A stretch of DNA of 64,000 nucleotides, from contig CM057482.1 of NCBI GenBank assembly GCA_030035585.1, positions 7,117,001 through 7,181,000 on the forward strand. Direction: 5' to 3'. Positions 1-13,044 of this stretch are shown here, piece after piece. The position numbers and the translations under genes were made by a program. Below the pieces are notes generated by a model, which did not search any database, was not told where the DNA came from, and saw nothing but the letters and a program-made list of their open reading frames with translations. Positions within the stretch are counted from its first letter, which is position 1, and every line of letters begins with the position of its first letter. The DNA is from Dugong dugon. Taxonomy: Eukaryota > Chordata > Mammalia > Sirenia > Dugongidae.

Positions 1-779
1 TTTCTTGTTTTTTTTTAATTTGTTTTGTCTTCTTTTCCCTCTTTTTCCCTTTTTGTCTTCCTTCATTACTCAGTTTCTCATCTCTCTATATCTTCCCTCT
101 CTTTCTGTTCCCTGAATACCTGGCATTGTATACTTCTACGCCTTCTAGCCAGGCTGTACTGCAACACCTGAGACAGACTTACCCAGACCTCATAGCTGCA
201 CCAGTGGGATCCCTGAGAACTTTGCGGTTCTTTAACCTTTCAGATTTTTATTTATTCATTCTTTTCTTCCTCTTCCCCTTTCTGTTTTTCTCCATTTCAT
301 AGTCTCTCATCTCTACAATCCAATGGCAAGCTCCCCTAGCATTCTTTTTTTTGTGTGTGTATGTTTTTGGCTCCTGTTCCTCTCTCTTCTCTCCCATATC
401 CATCTTAGCTCCACACATAACAATCTCCCCGCTACATCCTGCCTACCTGCACTGTGCGCTTAACATCACACCACCAGGCAGCACAGGCATGGCCTACTGG
501 AACCTGCCCTACACTGATTACCGACCCGCCCTGATGGCTGTAGTAAGTGCCACAAACGACCCATCCCAGTAACTCCTCTTCAGCTAGACCTGCCCTGCCA
601 TACCATAAGTGAGTGACTGACCCTACCAATTGGAGAGGGAGGCAAAAAGTATTGTGCCCACAGACCAGCAAACAACAAAGAACACACAGCCCGCCTGCTC
701 AGAAATAGTCAAATTTAAAAAAAAAAAAGGAACGAAACAAACAAATCTGCAATCAATAAACGAGAAAAATAACTACTGA
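1..779 (+). promoter_or_regulatory. Probable L1 5' UTR (upstream part of the first L1)
   Basis: This lies directly upstream of an L1 ORF1 and contains no other recognisable gene. The first 350 bases are pyrimidine-rich (runs of T and C) and the remainder is mixed sequence ending in an A-rich stretch just before the ORF1 start. A promoter-bearing 5' UTR is expected here, but this stretch does not resemble the 5' UTR of the L1 at 36662, so it would belong to a different subfamily. The true 5' end may lie outside the window. The assignment rests on position only. Confidence 0.45.
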
Positions 780-1821
780 ATGCCCCAAAGACAGCAGACA
801 ATATCAAAACATTTACAAAAACAGGACAGGATGGTTCCAGTAGGTGTCCAAGATAAAACACCAGATGACTTTCCAGTGGAAGAAAAGGCAATAGAACTAC
901 CTGATAGGGAATTCAAATTTCTAATACTCAGAATTCTCCAAGAGCTGAGGCAAAAAGCTGACAAACATGAGGAAAAAATGGACAAATTCATGGAAAATAC
1001 AGACAAAAAATTGGAAGAATTCAGGAAAATAATGCAGGAAAAAATGCCAAAAAAATTTCACAACTACAAATTATACAAAGACAACAATTAGAATTCCAAA
1101 AGATAAACAACAAGATTTCAGAAATGGACGGTGTCATAGAAGGGCTGAGAAGCAGATTTGAAATGGTGGAAGACAGGATCAGTGGAATTGAAGACAAACA
1201 CTTGGATACAACTCTGTTTCAGGAAAACTCAGAAAAAAGAACAAAGAATAATGAAGAGACCCTGAGAGTTATGTGGGATACAATCAAAAGCAAAAATTTG
1301 CAAGTGATTGGAATTTCAGAACAGGGGGAGAAAACAGAAAATACAGAGAGGATCTTTGAAGAACTGCTGACAGAAAACTTCCCCAATATCATGAAAGATG
1401 AAAAGCTGGACATCCAAGAAGCTCAACGAACCCCATATAGGAGAGACCCCAAAAGAAAATCACCAAGGCATACCATAATCACACTCGAAAAAACCAAGGA
1501 CAAAGAATCCTGAGAGCAGCTCATGAAAAACAAGTCACATACAGAGGAGAAACAATAAGACTAAGCTCAGATTATTTGGCAGAAACCATGAAGGCAAGAA
1601 GGCAACAGGATGACATATATAAAATTTTGAAAGAAAAGAATTGCCAGCCAAGAATATTATATCCTGCAAAACTCTCATTCAAATTTGATGGTGAAATTAG
1701 CTCATTTCCAGATAAACGGAAATTAAGGGAATATGTAAAAGTCAAACCAAAATTACAAGAATTATTAAAGGGAGTTCTTCGATCTGAGGACAAACAACTT
1801 CAGCTCACAGGCAGAATCTAG
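780..1821 (+). pseudogene. L1 ORF1 (RNA-binding chaperone), frameshifted
   Basis: ORF1p is the L1 RNA-binding, trimeric coiled-coil protein that packages L1 RNA in the cytoplasm. Three frame segments cover it: 780-1091 (charged, coiled-coil-like N terminus), 1124-1513 (rest of the coiled coil and the RRM region) and 1576-1821 (C-terminal domain ending in a lysine-rich tail). The reading frame shifts near 1050-1091, in an A-rich run. It shifts again near 1506, where 4 bases are missing relative to the paralogous L1 at about 31990. The combined length of about 345 codons is normal for mammalian L1 ORF1. The element is a pseudogene with no sign of host use. Confidence 0.9.
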
Positions 1822-2246
1822 GTTGCAGGATTGTACCAGCCAGATACCAATCTAGGAAATGAACTCTCGAGGACTATCCAAAACCAAAAGTTGTACAACA
1901 GGGAATCGGAGCAGTTAATCAGTAAATGACAACAACATCAAAACAATAAAAGAGGGAATAAACAGCATAGGTATAGAACCTTTGAATGGAGAGGAAGGTA
2001 AGGCGATACCAAGTAATGGTAGACTACTTCAAACTTAGAAAGATAAGGGTAAAATTAATGGTAACCACAAAGAAAGTTAACAAACATACTTATAAAAAAA
2101 AGAGGAAAAACATAAAGTCTCAGCAAAAAACAAAACCTACAAAAATAAGAGAAATGAAAAAAAAAATCCACAAGCAAAAGTAACTCAGCACAAGAGTGTA
2201 AGAAGAACAAAGAAAACTTCAGCACCACAAAAAAAAGCACTACAAA

Positions 2247-5200
2247 ATGACAGCAACAAACTCACATCTATCAATGATTACACTGAATGTAAATGGACTC
2301 AATGCACCCATAAAGAGATAGGGAGTCACAGAATGGATAAGAAAACAGGATCCATCAATATGCTGTCTACAAGAGACACATTTTAGAAACAAAGATGTGA
2401 ATTTATTAAAAGTCAAAGGTTGGAAAAAAATATATCAAGCTAACAACTACCAAAAAAGAGCAGGAGTGGCAATTCTAATCTCAGATAAATTAGACTTTAA
2501 AACAAAATCTACCATAAAAGACAAAGAAAGACACTATATAATGATTAAGGGGACGATCCATCATGAAGACATAACCATAATAAACATCTACACACCCAAT
2601 GACAGGGCTCCAAAATACATAAAACAAACTCTAACAACACTGAAAAGAGAAATTGACGGTTCCACAATAATAGTAGGAGACTTCAATACCCCACTCTCAG
2701 TAAAGGACTGAGCAACTAAGAAGAAACTCAAAAAAGATACAGAAGACCTAAAGGGCACAATCAGCCAACTTGACCTCACAGACGTATATAGAACACTCCA
2801 TCCAACTGCTGCAAAGTACACATTCTTTTCCAAAGCACATGGAACGTTCTCCAGAATAGACCACATCTTAGGCCACAGAGCAATCCTCAACAAGATCCAA
2901 AACGTTGAGATAATTAAAAGTATCTTCTCTGACCACAATACCATCAAGGTAGAAATTAACAATAGAAAGAACAAGGAAAAAAATCAACTACATGGAAACT
3001 GAATAATACCCTGCTTACACATCACTGGGTAATAGAAATCAGAGATGGAATCAAAAAATTCCTAGAATCAAATAATGAAAACACATCATACCAAAAGCTT
3101 TGGGACACAGCAAAGGCAATCCTCAGAGGACAATTTATAGCAACAGATGCACATAACAAAAAAGAAGAAAGGGACAAAATCAAAATATTAACTACAGAAC
3201 TCAAACAAATAGAAAGAGAACAGCAAAAAAAGCCCACAACCACCGGAAGAAAGGAAATAGTAACGATCAGAGAAGAAATAAATGAAATAGAGAACAGAAA
3301 AACAATAGAAAGAATCAACAAAACAAAAGTTGGTTCGTTGAAAGAATCAACAAAATCGACAAACCACTGGCCAGACTGACGAAAGAAAAACAGGCGAGGA
3401 CACAAATAACCCAAATAAGAAATGAAATGGGGGACGTTAAAACAGACCCAACTGAAATAAAAAAGGATTATAACAGAATATTATGAAAAACTATACTCCA
3501 ATAAATTTGAAAACCTAGAGGAAATGGATAAATTTCTAGAAACACATGGCCTACCCAAACTACGACAAAGTGATGTTGAAAATCTGAACAGACCCATAAC
3601 AAGAGAGGAGATTGAAAAGGTAATAAAAACACTCCCAACCAAAAAAAGCCCTGGCCCAGATGGCTTCAAGGAGAATTCTACAAAACATTTACAGAAGAGC
3701 TTGTACCAGTATTACTCAAGCTATTTCAGAGCACAGAAGAGGAAGCAACACTTCCAAATTCATTCTATGAAGCCAGCATAAGACTGATACCAAAACCAGG
3801 CAAAGACATCACAAAAAAAGAAATTAAAGACTAATATCTCTCATGAATATAGATGCAAAAATTCTTAACAAAATTCTAGCCAATAGAATTCAGCATCATA
3901 TCAAAAAAATAATACACCATGACCAAGTAGGAGTCATACCAGGTATGCAAGGATGGTTCAACATTAGAAAATCAATCAACGTAATCCACCACATAAATAA
4001 AAGGAAAGAAAAGAATCACATGATATCTCAATTGATGCAGAAAGGCATTTGACAAAGTCCAACACCCATTCCTGATAAAAACTCTAAATAAAGTAGGTAT
4101 AGAAGGGAAATTTCTCAACACAATAAAGGGCATCTATGCAAAACCAATGGCCAACATCATTCTTAATGGAGAGAGGCTGAAAACACTCCCCTTGAAAACA
4201 GGAACAAGACAAGGATGCCCTTTATCACCACTCCTATTTAACATTGTGCTGGAAGTTCTAGCTAGAGCAATAAGGCAAGAAAAAGAAATAAAGGGCATCC
4301 AAACTGGTAATGAAGAAGTTAAACTGTCCCCGTTTGCAGATGATATGATACTATACATAGAGAACCCTAAAGACTCCATGAGAAATCTACTGGAACTAAT
4401 AGAAAGATTCAGCAGAGTAGCAGGATACAAGATAAACATTCAAAAAGCAGCTGGATTCCTATACACCAATAAAGAGAACGATGAAAAGGAAATCAGGAAA
4501 ACAATACCATTTTCAATAGCCCCTAAAAAGATAAAATACTTAGGAATAAATCTGACCAGGAATGTAAAAGACCTGTACAAAGAAAACTTCAAAACACTAC
4601 TACATGAAACCCAAAGGGATCTACATAAATGGAAAAACATACCATGCTCATGGATAGGCAGACTCAACATTGTGAAAATGACAATTCTACCCAAAGCAAT
4701 TTACAAATACAACGCAATCCCGATCCAAATACCAACAAGATTCTTCAGAGAGATGGAAATACTAATCATTCACTTTATATGGAAAGGGAAGAAGCCCCGA
4801 ATAAGTAAAGCACTACTGAAGAAGAAGAATAAAGTTGGAGGACTCACACTACCTGACTTCAGAAGCTACTAGACAGCTACAGTAGTCAAAACAGCCTAGT
4901 ACTGGTACAACGACAGATACATTGACTAATGGAACAGAATTGAGAACCCAGATGTAAATCCATCCACCTACGGTCACCTGATCTTCAACAAGGGCCCAAA
5001 GTCCATAGAGTCTTTTCAACAAATGGTGCTGGCAAAACTGGATGTCCATCTGCAAAAAAATGAAACAGGACCCATACCTCATGCCGTATACAAAAACTAC
5101 TTCAACATGGATCAAAGACCTGAATATAAAGCCTAAAACTACTAAGTTCATAGAAGAAAAAACAGGACCAACACTTCAGGCCTTAATACTCGGCATTAAC

Positions 5201-6046
5201 AGGATACAAACCATAACCATCAATGCACAAACCCCAATAGATAAGCTAGATAACTGGGATCTTCTAAAAATCAAACACCTATGCTCTTCAAAAGACTTCA
5301 CCAAAAGAGTCAAAAGAGAACCTACAGACTGGGAAAAAATTTTTGGACAGTACAAGTCAGACAAAGTTCTAATCTCCATAATCTACAAGAAAATCCAACA
5401 CCTCTACAACAAAAAGACAAATAATCCTATTAAAAAATAGGCAAAGTAAACGAAATGACACTTCACCAAAGAAGACATTCAAATGGCCAGCAGACCCGTG
5501 AGGAAACGCTCTCGATCACTAGCCATTAGAGAAATGCAAATTACAACCACAGTGAGATACCATCTCACCCTGGCATTACTGGCACGAATCAAAAACACTG
5601 GAAATAACAAATGATGGAGAGGCTGTGTGGAGGTCAGAACTCTTATGCACTGCTGGTGGGAATGCAAAATGATACAACCATTTTGGAAAATGATATGGCG
5701 CTTCCTCAGAAAGCTAGAAATAGACGTACCATTCGATCCAGCAATTCCATTCCTAGGAATATATCCTAGAGAAATAAGAGTGGTCACTCGAATAGACATA
5801 TGCACACCTATGTTCATGGCAGCATTGTTCACAACAGCAAAACGATGGAAACAACCTAGATGCCCACCAACAGATGAATGGATAAACAATCTATGGTACA
5901 TACGTACAGTGAAGTACTATGCAACGAGAAAGAACAACAATGTATCTGTGAAGCATCTCATAACATGGATGAAACTGGAGGACATTTTGCTGAGAGAAAT
6001 AAGTCAATCACAAAAGGACAAATATTGTATGAGACCTCTATTGTAA
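2247..6046 (+). pseudogene. L1 ORF2 (endonuclease-reverse transcriptase), multiply interrupted
   Basis: ORF2p nicks target DNA with an APE-like endonuclease and reverse transcribes L1 RNA at the nick. The start ATG at 2247 opens the usual MT..NSH N terminus. The endonuclease shows the QETH motif, GDFN (near 2685) and SDHN (near 2930). The reverse transcriptase core carries FADDM at 4333-4347 in the intact stretch 4147-4872. The C-terminal region appears at 5042-5440 and 5627-6046, ending KDKYCMRPLL. There is an in-frame stop about 25 codons after the start, another at 2709, and further stops and frameshifts around 3000-4100 and 4870. The span of about 1266 codons matches a whole ORF2. Confidence 0.92.
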
Positions 6047-7189
6047 AAACCCATGAAAAAGTTCACACACAAAATGTAACAATCTTTGTTGGTTACCAGG
6101 GATGGGGGTGGGGGGAATACTAAATAGGCAATAGATAATTGGTATCTTGGGTGAACGGTGAGACAGTACACAATACAGGGGAAACTAGCACAATTTGTAC
6201 AAGGAAAGGTCATGGAAGCCCCATAGCCACATTCAAACTCCCTGAGGGACTGAATTGCTGGGCAGAGGGCTGTGGGGACCGTGGTCTTGGGGAACTTCTA
6301 GCTCAACTGGCATGACACAGCTTATAAAGACAATGCTGTACATTCTACCTTGGTGAGTAGTGTCTGGGGTCTTAAAAGCCTGTGAGTGGTCTCATCCCTT
6401 TGGGAGCAAGAGAGAATGAAGAGAACAGGATACAAGGAAAAGATTAGTCCGAAGGACTAATGGTCCGCAGCTACCAAGGCCTCCACCGGACTGAGTCCAG
6501 TACAGCTAGATGGTGCCCGGCTACCACCACTGAGTGCTCTGACCAGGATCACAACAGAGGGTTCTGGACAGAGCTGGAGAAGGATGTAGAACATAATTCT
6601 AACTCACAAAAAAAAAGACCAGATTTACTGGCCAAAAGGGGACTGGAGAAACCCCGAGAGTATGGCCCCCAGACACCATTTTAGCTCAGTGGTGAAGTTA
6701 TCTCCGAGGTTCACCATTCAGCCTGTGAGTGGACAGCCCCGTAAAACCAAATGAGACTAATGAGGTACAGGAGTCCAGTGACAAGGGCCAGAAGGCAGAA
6801 GGGGACAAGGAAGCTGGTGATAGGGAACCCAAGGTTGAGTAAGGATATTGTTGATGTGTGGTGAGATTGTTAACCATTGTCATAGGGCAACATGTGTAGT
6901 AATTGTTAAATGAGAAATTATTTTGTTCTGTAAACCTTCATCTTAAGTGAGAATAACAGCACAATTGGAAGAGCGTAGTCAGTGTCACTGAACTGTGCAT
7001 GTAGAAATTTTTGAAATGGTGTATCTTTGGCTATGTGTATTTTCACCAAAAAAAAAGGTTGAGAAATTAGAGGGTTGACATGTTGTGGGGTTGTTAACCA
7101 ATGTCATAAAATAATATGTGTACTACTCTTCCATGAGAAACTATTTGTTCTGTAAGGCTTCCCCTGAAGTACAATAAAAAAAAAAAAAA
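6047..7189 (+). other. L1 3' UTR with duplicated terminal unit and poly(A)
   Basis: It includes a G-rich patch near 6099-6117, typical of L1 3' UTRs. Two similar units of about 100 bp (6849-6956 and 7075-7174) each contain GTTAACCA, ATGAGAAA and TTTGTTCTGT. The second unit ends in the AATAAA and poly(A) run. Compared with the nested copy at 40090, a short segment between two GTGAG words near 6382 is missing. Confidence 0.85.
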
Positions 7190-8125
7190 TTACACAGATT
7201 GTATATAACCTGGTAAGGGGGTTTTATTTCTGATGTAGAGAACTTCCGCAACTGGAAGATCTAAACTATATTTAGTAGATAGGGCTAAGCTTCGTTTTAT
7301 CATACGAAGAGCTAACATTATTTTCCAGAAGATAATCATTCATTATTTCATCTGTTGCCAGTGTCACGTAACATTGAGAAATTGATCAGCATACAGCCTA
7401 AAATGTCTAAGACTTTGGAAAGGAAATAGCTGCCAAATATGGATTAAACTGATAAAAATAATTCCAGACATGATTAGAGTCACTCTGTTGTATATCCTGC
7501 ACAGCAGGTGGGAAATCCTTGAGAAGAATTAGGGAAAGGTTTAGAGAAAGCGGATTAATGGAGAAAAGATTAAATGTGTTTCAAAAGCAGTACCAAACAT
7601 ATTTTTAAATGAAAATCTTTCCATGTGCGATGTTAAAACGTACTTGGGCACATGCAAAATTCAAGCACTTGGTTTAAGTGCAGACTGTGTGGCAATAAAT
7701 GGAAATGTGTCCTTGTGGCATAGACTATACACATGCAAGACTCCCGAAAGCGGCAAATAGAAACAGTGATTAGGTTCTTTTTCTTTTTTATCTTTACATT
7801 TAATTACAGAAGTGATACATAAAAGCATTCTTATTATTGAAGATTCAAACAGTAGGAGAGTATCTAAAATAAAAATGTAAAGACCTCCCCCCGGATGCTG
7901 TAACTTCTTCACTCGCAACTCTTTCCCCATATACACATTCCCTGGCGTGTTTGTATGATATTCAGGCTTCTGATCCTCTTTCTATTCAGCTACCTACGTG
8001 TAGGCACCCATACACATATTTTTTGTTTTTGTTTTTTACATGAATGTAGATAATAATATATTTTCACTTGATTTTTTTTCACATAGCAATATATCTTGGA
8101 GTTATTTTCATTATTACTACATATA
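7190..8125. other. No gene seen; old antisense LINE-like sequence in the second half
   Basis: I see nothing coding. From about 7790 onward the text resembles decayed antisense LINE sequence that resumes after the AfroSINE at 8283. The first 600 bases are unassigned. Confidence 0.35.
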
Positions 8126-8282
8126 CCAAAAAACCCAAACCTGTTTGTCGAGTCTATTCTGACTCATAGCGACTCTATAGGTCAGAGTAGAACTGTCCCA
8201 TAGGGTTTCCAAGGAGTGGTTGGTGGATTGGAAATGCCAACCTTTTGGTTAGTAGTCGTGCTCTTAACCATATGTCTACCTT
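8126..8282 (-). mobile_element. AfroSINE, short (45-nt deleted) form
   Basis: Read on the minus strand it has the tRNA-like head, then the CTAACCAAAAGG block, the GGGTTTCC-type middle and the RTE-like tail around GACTCATAGCGACTC (on +). It lacks the 45-nt insert present in the copy at 10935. The head end is eroded. Confidence 0.85.
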
Positions 8283-9044
8283 ATTTTTTACATGGTTGAG
8301 ATAGTATCTCATAGCACGGATACGACACAATTTATTACCTAGTCTCTCATTGACAATATCTGGTTTGTTTGTAATACTTTATTATTGCAAATATTCTGAA
8401 GAAGGCTTTCTTTGCCTATTTTCCAAGAGGTATCAGAAGAGCCATAATTTCTAGAAGATTTACTTAAAACTCATGAATGGCTATGATTAGTAAGACATTC
8501 TATGATGAACCAGTTAATGTCAATTCTGCCTCAATTGACTGAATTGACTGGGGTAGCCACTGCCCTGACCGCTTCTCTTGACTTATTGGTATTTTAATCA
8601 TTGGAACTTAGGGAGGATGACCCATGAGATCTCTGCATCTGCAGAAGCAAATGCCATCTGCTCTGCAGGGCAGTCAGAAGACCTCTCCTCATTTCTCCTT
8701 AGTCTGTAGGCCCACCCACCCACAAAGTACATAAAGAGCAGTTATGTCTGGATGGTGGGTTAGCATGACATTACTTCTGCTTATCGGTATTTTATATTTT
8801 TCTATAATGAATATATATTGCTTGTATAACAAAGTAATAAAAAAGAGTTTTTAAAAGGTACATGATCAGTTATGAAAATTGAAAGAGAAGGCAAGCAAGC
8901 AGCTGTGAACCTGGGTCACAGGGACAACCATAAATGGGCAGAGTTGTATTAAGAAGCCAAACTAGTACAAACAGGTGTGTGCTTCACAGATTCATGTGCT
9001 GTGATTTTTCAACCCTGGGTCTTATTAGGTACTTATTATGAGTG
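8283..9044. other. No gene seen; unassigned AT-rich sequence
   Basis: The first 130 bases continue the LINE-like sequence interrupted by the SINE. The remainder holds short A and T runs and no ORF or repeat that I can name. Confidence 0.4.
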
Positions 9045-10100
9045 TATCAGTTAGCTATTGCTATGTAACAAACCACCTCAGTACTCAGTGATTTAAAACA
9101 ACCATCATTTATTATTACAGCTAATGCTTCTGTGAATTAGCTGGACATTGTCTAATGTAAGTGTCTTAGTTATCCAGTGCCGCTATAATAGAAATACCAC
9201 AAGTGGATGGCTTTAACAAAGAAATGTATTTCCTCACAGTAAAGTAGGCTAGAAGTCTAAATTCAGGGCGTCAGCTCCAGGGGAAGGCTTTCTCTCTCTG
9301 TCAGCTCTGGAGGAAGGTCCTTCTTATCAATCTTCCCCTGGACTAGAAGCTTCTCTGTGCAGGAACCCTGGGTCCAAAGGACACGCTCTGCTACAGGCAC
9401 TGCTTTCTTGGTGGTATGAGGTCCCCCGTCTCTCTGCTCGCTTCTCTCTTTCATATCCCAAAAGAAACCAGCTCAAGACACAATCCAATCCTGTAGAAGA
9501 TTGAGTCCTGCCTCATCAACACAACTGCTGCCCATCCCCCGTCATTAACATCACAGAGGCAAGATTTACAACACACAGGAAAATCACATCAGATGACAGA
9601 ATGGTGGACAATCACACAATAACGGGAATCATGGCCCAGCCAAACTGATAAACACATTTTTTGGGGACAAAATTCAATCCCTAACAGTAATCTAGCCTTG
9701 TCTGGGTGACTCTGCTGATTTTGGCTGGGATTACTCATGTGTCTATGGGCTGCTGGGACAAAAGGATGGCGGGGGTTTTTGCTCTGGGCTGGGACAGTGT
9801 AGTTAGGGCAGCTCATTCCACATGTCTCATGTCCTCCTTCTGAGTCTAGCAAGCAAGCCCAGCATGTTTTCACAGTGATGGCAGAGGATCAGGAGCAGAA
9901 GAGAAATACACAAATCCTCTTGAGGCCTAGGCTAGGAACTGACACAAGGTCGCCTCTGTCTCATTCGTGGGTCAAAGCATGTCATGTGACCAAACTCAAG
10001 TCAAGAGGCAAGGGAGTACATTCTGCTCACAGGGGAGGGCTTGGTAAAGATGCACAGCAAAGAGTGTGGATACAGGAAAGGGTGAAGAACTAGACCCAAT
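9045..10100 (-). mobile_element. Ancient LTR-like repeat, split by a younger solo LTR
   Basis: The 9045-9161 segment (AGTTAGCTATTGCTATGTAAC and following) and 9692-10100 look like the two halves of an old mammalian LTR-type repeat in antisense orientation. The young LTR at 9162-9686 separates them. I recognise the opening as a common mammalian repeat but cannot name the family with certainty. Confidence 0.4.
9162..9686 (-). mobile_element. MaLR-like solo LTR, copy 1
   Basis: One of five related copies in the window. The plus strand begins TGTCTTAG and ends CTAACA (others end GACA). On the minus strand an AATAAA-type signal lies near the 3' end. It is flanked by GTAAG (9157-9161) and GTAAT (9687-9691), a 5-bp target-site duplication with one mismatch, as expected for this retrovirus-like class. 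No internal genes remain. Confidence 0.75.
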
Positions 10101-10934
10101 AATGCATTCTATACAATGTACTAGGCACTCATCCGAGAGCACAAAGCATCTAGTCATCATGTGCAAGGTATGTTTAGGCATCATTATCCCGATTCGACAG
10201 ATAAGGAAATGACAACTCAAAATGTTTACATCAGTGACTAAGTGTAACTCAGTCACGAAGGAACAAATCACACATTTCAACCCATGTTTATCTGGTTGCA
10301 AGTTTGACATCTTCCACTGTGGGATCAGAATTTATCAGACCATCCTCCTGCATTCCAGTTAATGTTGATACAGTATATAAATACTTAAGATACATTTGAC
10401 AAATACTTTACAAATTCAATAAATAAAATAATAAAAGTGAAAATTGAAAACAATCCTGATTTCACTGCATGTCTTTCCTCTTTGCCAGAATCTCCATAGG
10501 TCTATTCAGTAATTTCCTATCATTTATTCTTTGCGCTTGTAATATTCAGGAAAACCCAACATCCTGTGTTGATGATAATTTTTCTTGTCATTTATACATA
10601 CACATATAGAGTTGGTATTCAGTATATTTTAAGATGGAGTTCATTAGCAAGGCAATTTTTTCACAGCATGAAAAACATTCCATTACTTAAAATTTTCCAA
10701 CACCCTAGCATTAAATACAGCAATTAGCTATCAAGATACCCCTTTAAAACATTTCTGAAGTGTTTATTTAAAGTCCTCTGCCACAGGCAGGCCTGTGGAA
10801 TCTGTAATGATTAGAATGGACTTAGAGAAATGATGGCCTGAATTACCATGTTGAGACCTTAAATAAATTATTCCTATAGACAAATAAGCTTTCTCTTATG
10901 CAGAGTCAAACAAACAATGTAAGCGCTTGTGATT
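10101..10934. other. No gene; MIR-like scrap and unassigned sequence
   Basis: A degraded MIR-like stretch (minus sense) lies at roughly 10140-10290. Nothing recognisable follows up to the SINE. Confidence 0.35.
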
Positions 10935-11141
10935 AACCAAAAAAACTCATTGCCATCGAGTGGATTCCATCTCATAGTAATCCTATTGACAGAGCAGAAC
11001 TGCCCCATAGGGTTTCCAAGGCTATCATCTTCATGGAAGCAGATTGCCACATCTTTCTCCCGTGGAGTGGCTGGTGGGTTCCAACCACTGATCTTTTGGT
11101 TAGCAGCTGGGCACTTAACCGCTATGCCACCAGGGCTCCTT
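10935..11141 (-). mobile_element. AfroSINE, long (undeleted) form
   Basis: It has the same head and tail as the other AfroSINEs, but the middle carries an extra 45 nt at 11021-11065 between GGTTTCCAAG and the GGCTGGTGGGTT block. All other AfroSINEs that span this point lack it. The head end on + reads CCACCAGGGCTCC at about 11128-11140. Confidence 0.9.
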
Positions 11142-11383
11142 CTAATAATAATACTTAACAATTATTTACATCTTTCTATGTTCTGGGCAGTCAGACTTTT
11201 ACCCTCCATGCAGGGTATTGGAAGAGTACTTTCTGGAGAATATCACCAGCCCAAGGGGAATGAACTAAAAATAATCATATCAGAGATTCCCCTAAACAGC
11301 TCACAAGAAAATGCTACAGAAGATCTTGAAGTCTAACAAGTCCCACAGCAGACTCAGAGCTTTCAGTTAACTACTCCTTTTCC
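11142..11383. other. No gene seen
   Basis: Short unassigned stretch between the AfroSINE and the RTE target site. Confidence 0.4.
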
Positions 11384-11705
11384 CACAATCCCCCCATGCA
11401 TCTGTCAGTTTGGCATACTGTTGGGGCTTGCATGTTGCTGTGATGCTGGAAGCTATCCCTCCGGTATTCAAATACCAGCAGGGTCACCCACGGCGGACAG
11501 GTTTCAGCTGAGCTTCCAGACTAAGAAAGACTAGGAAGAAGGACCTGGCAGTCTACTTCTGAAAAGAATCAGTCAGTGAAAACCTTATGAATAGTAGTAG
11601 AACATTGTCTGATATAGTGCTGGAAGATGAGCCCCATAGGTTGGAAGGTAGTCAAAATACGACTGGGAAGGGCTGCCTCCTCAAACTAGAGTCAACCTTA
11701 ATGAC

Positions 11706-12398
11706 GTGGATGGAGTCAAGCTTTTGGAACCTTCGTCTGCTGACGTGGCACGACTCAGAATGAGAGGAAATGGCTGGAAACATCCATTAATAATCGGAAC
11801 ATGGAACATAGGAAGTATGAATCTGGGAAAATTAGAAATTGTCAAAAATGGAATGGAATGCATAAAAATCAATATCCTAGGCATTAGTGAGATGAAATGG
11901 ACTGGTATTGGCCATTTTGAATCGGACAATTGTATGGTCTGCTATGCTGGGAATGACAACTTGAAGAGGAATGGCATTGCATTCATCATCAAAAAGAACA
12001 TTTCATGATCTATTCTGAAGTACAAGCCTGTCAGTGATAGGATAATACCCATATGCCTACAAGGAAGACCAGTTAATATGACTATTCAAATTTATACACT
12101 AACTACTAAGGCTAAAGGTGATGAAATTAAAGATTTTTACCAACATCTGCAGTCCGAAATTGACTGAACATGCAATCAGGATGCATTGTTAATTGCTGGT
12201 GATTGGAATGAGAAAGTTGGAGACAAAGAAGGATCAGTAGTTGGAAAATATAGCCTAGGTAATAGACACGATGCTGGAGATTGCATGATAGAATTTTGCA
12301 AGACCAATGATTTCTTCATTGCAAATACCTTTTTCACCAACATAAACAGCGACTACACACATGGACTTTGCCGGATGGAATATACAGGAATCAAATAG
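11706..12398 (+). pseudogene. RTE endonuclease domain, broken
   Basis: The APE-type endonuclease that opens the target site for RTE retrotransposition. The first fragment (11706-12008) shows the GTWN motif and then GISEMKW, which carries the catalytic Glu. A stop at 12006 interrupts it. The second fragment (12186-12398) carries IAGDWNEKVG, the GDWN signature with catalytic Asp and Asn, and stops at 12396. Beyond that the frame is lost although homologous text continues to about 12700. The domain order and the GDWN spelling distinguish RTE from L1 (GDFN). Confidence 0.88.
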
Positions 12399-13044
12399 AC
12401 AGCATCTGTGGAAACAGTCAATGGAAAAGCTCAATACCATCAGTCAGAACAAGGCCAGGGGCCGACTGTGGAACAGACCATCAACTGCTCGTATGGAAGT
12501 TCAAGTTGAAACTGAAGAAAATTAGAACACGTCCATGAGAGCCAAAATATGACCTTAAGTATACCTCACCTGAATTTAGAGACCATCTCTAGATTTGACT
12601 CGTTGAACACTAATGACCGAAGACCAGAGAAGTTGTGAAATGACATCAAGGACACCATACATGAAGAAAGCAAGAGGTCATTAAAAAAGACTGGAAAGAA
12701 AGAAAAGGCCAAAACAGATGTCAGAATAGACTCTGAAACTTGCTCTTGAACATGAAATAGCTAAAGCAAACTGAAGAAATAAGGAAGTAAAAGAGCTGAA
12801 CAGAAGATTTCAAAGGGTGGCTCAAGAAGACAAAGTAAAGTATTATAATGACATGTGCAAAGACCTGGAGACAGAAAAGCAAAAGGGAAGAACACACTCA
12901 GCATTTCTCAAACTGAAAGAACTGAAATAAAAATTCAAGCCTCAAGTTGCAATACTGAAGGATTCTATGGGGAATATATTGAGTGACTCAGGAAGCATCA
13001 AAAGAAGATAGAAGGAATACACAGAGTCACTATACTAAAAAGAA

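Larger units (their letters stand above)
1..7189 (+). mobile_element. L1 LINE 1, nearly full length, inactive
   Basis: In order it holds a probable 5' UTR, ORF1 (780-1821), an inter-ORF spacer, ORF2 (2247-6046), a roughly 1.1-kb 3' UTR and a poly(A) run after an AATAAA-like signal at about 7173. All ORFs have frameshifts and stops, so it cannot move now. The 3' UTR is very similar to that of the nested L1 at 39506-40912, including the same tandemly duplicated terminal unit, so both belong to one subfamily. The left boundary, and therefore any target-site duplication, is not visible. Confidence 0.9.
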
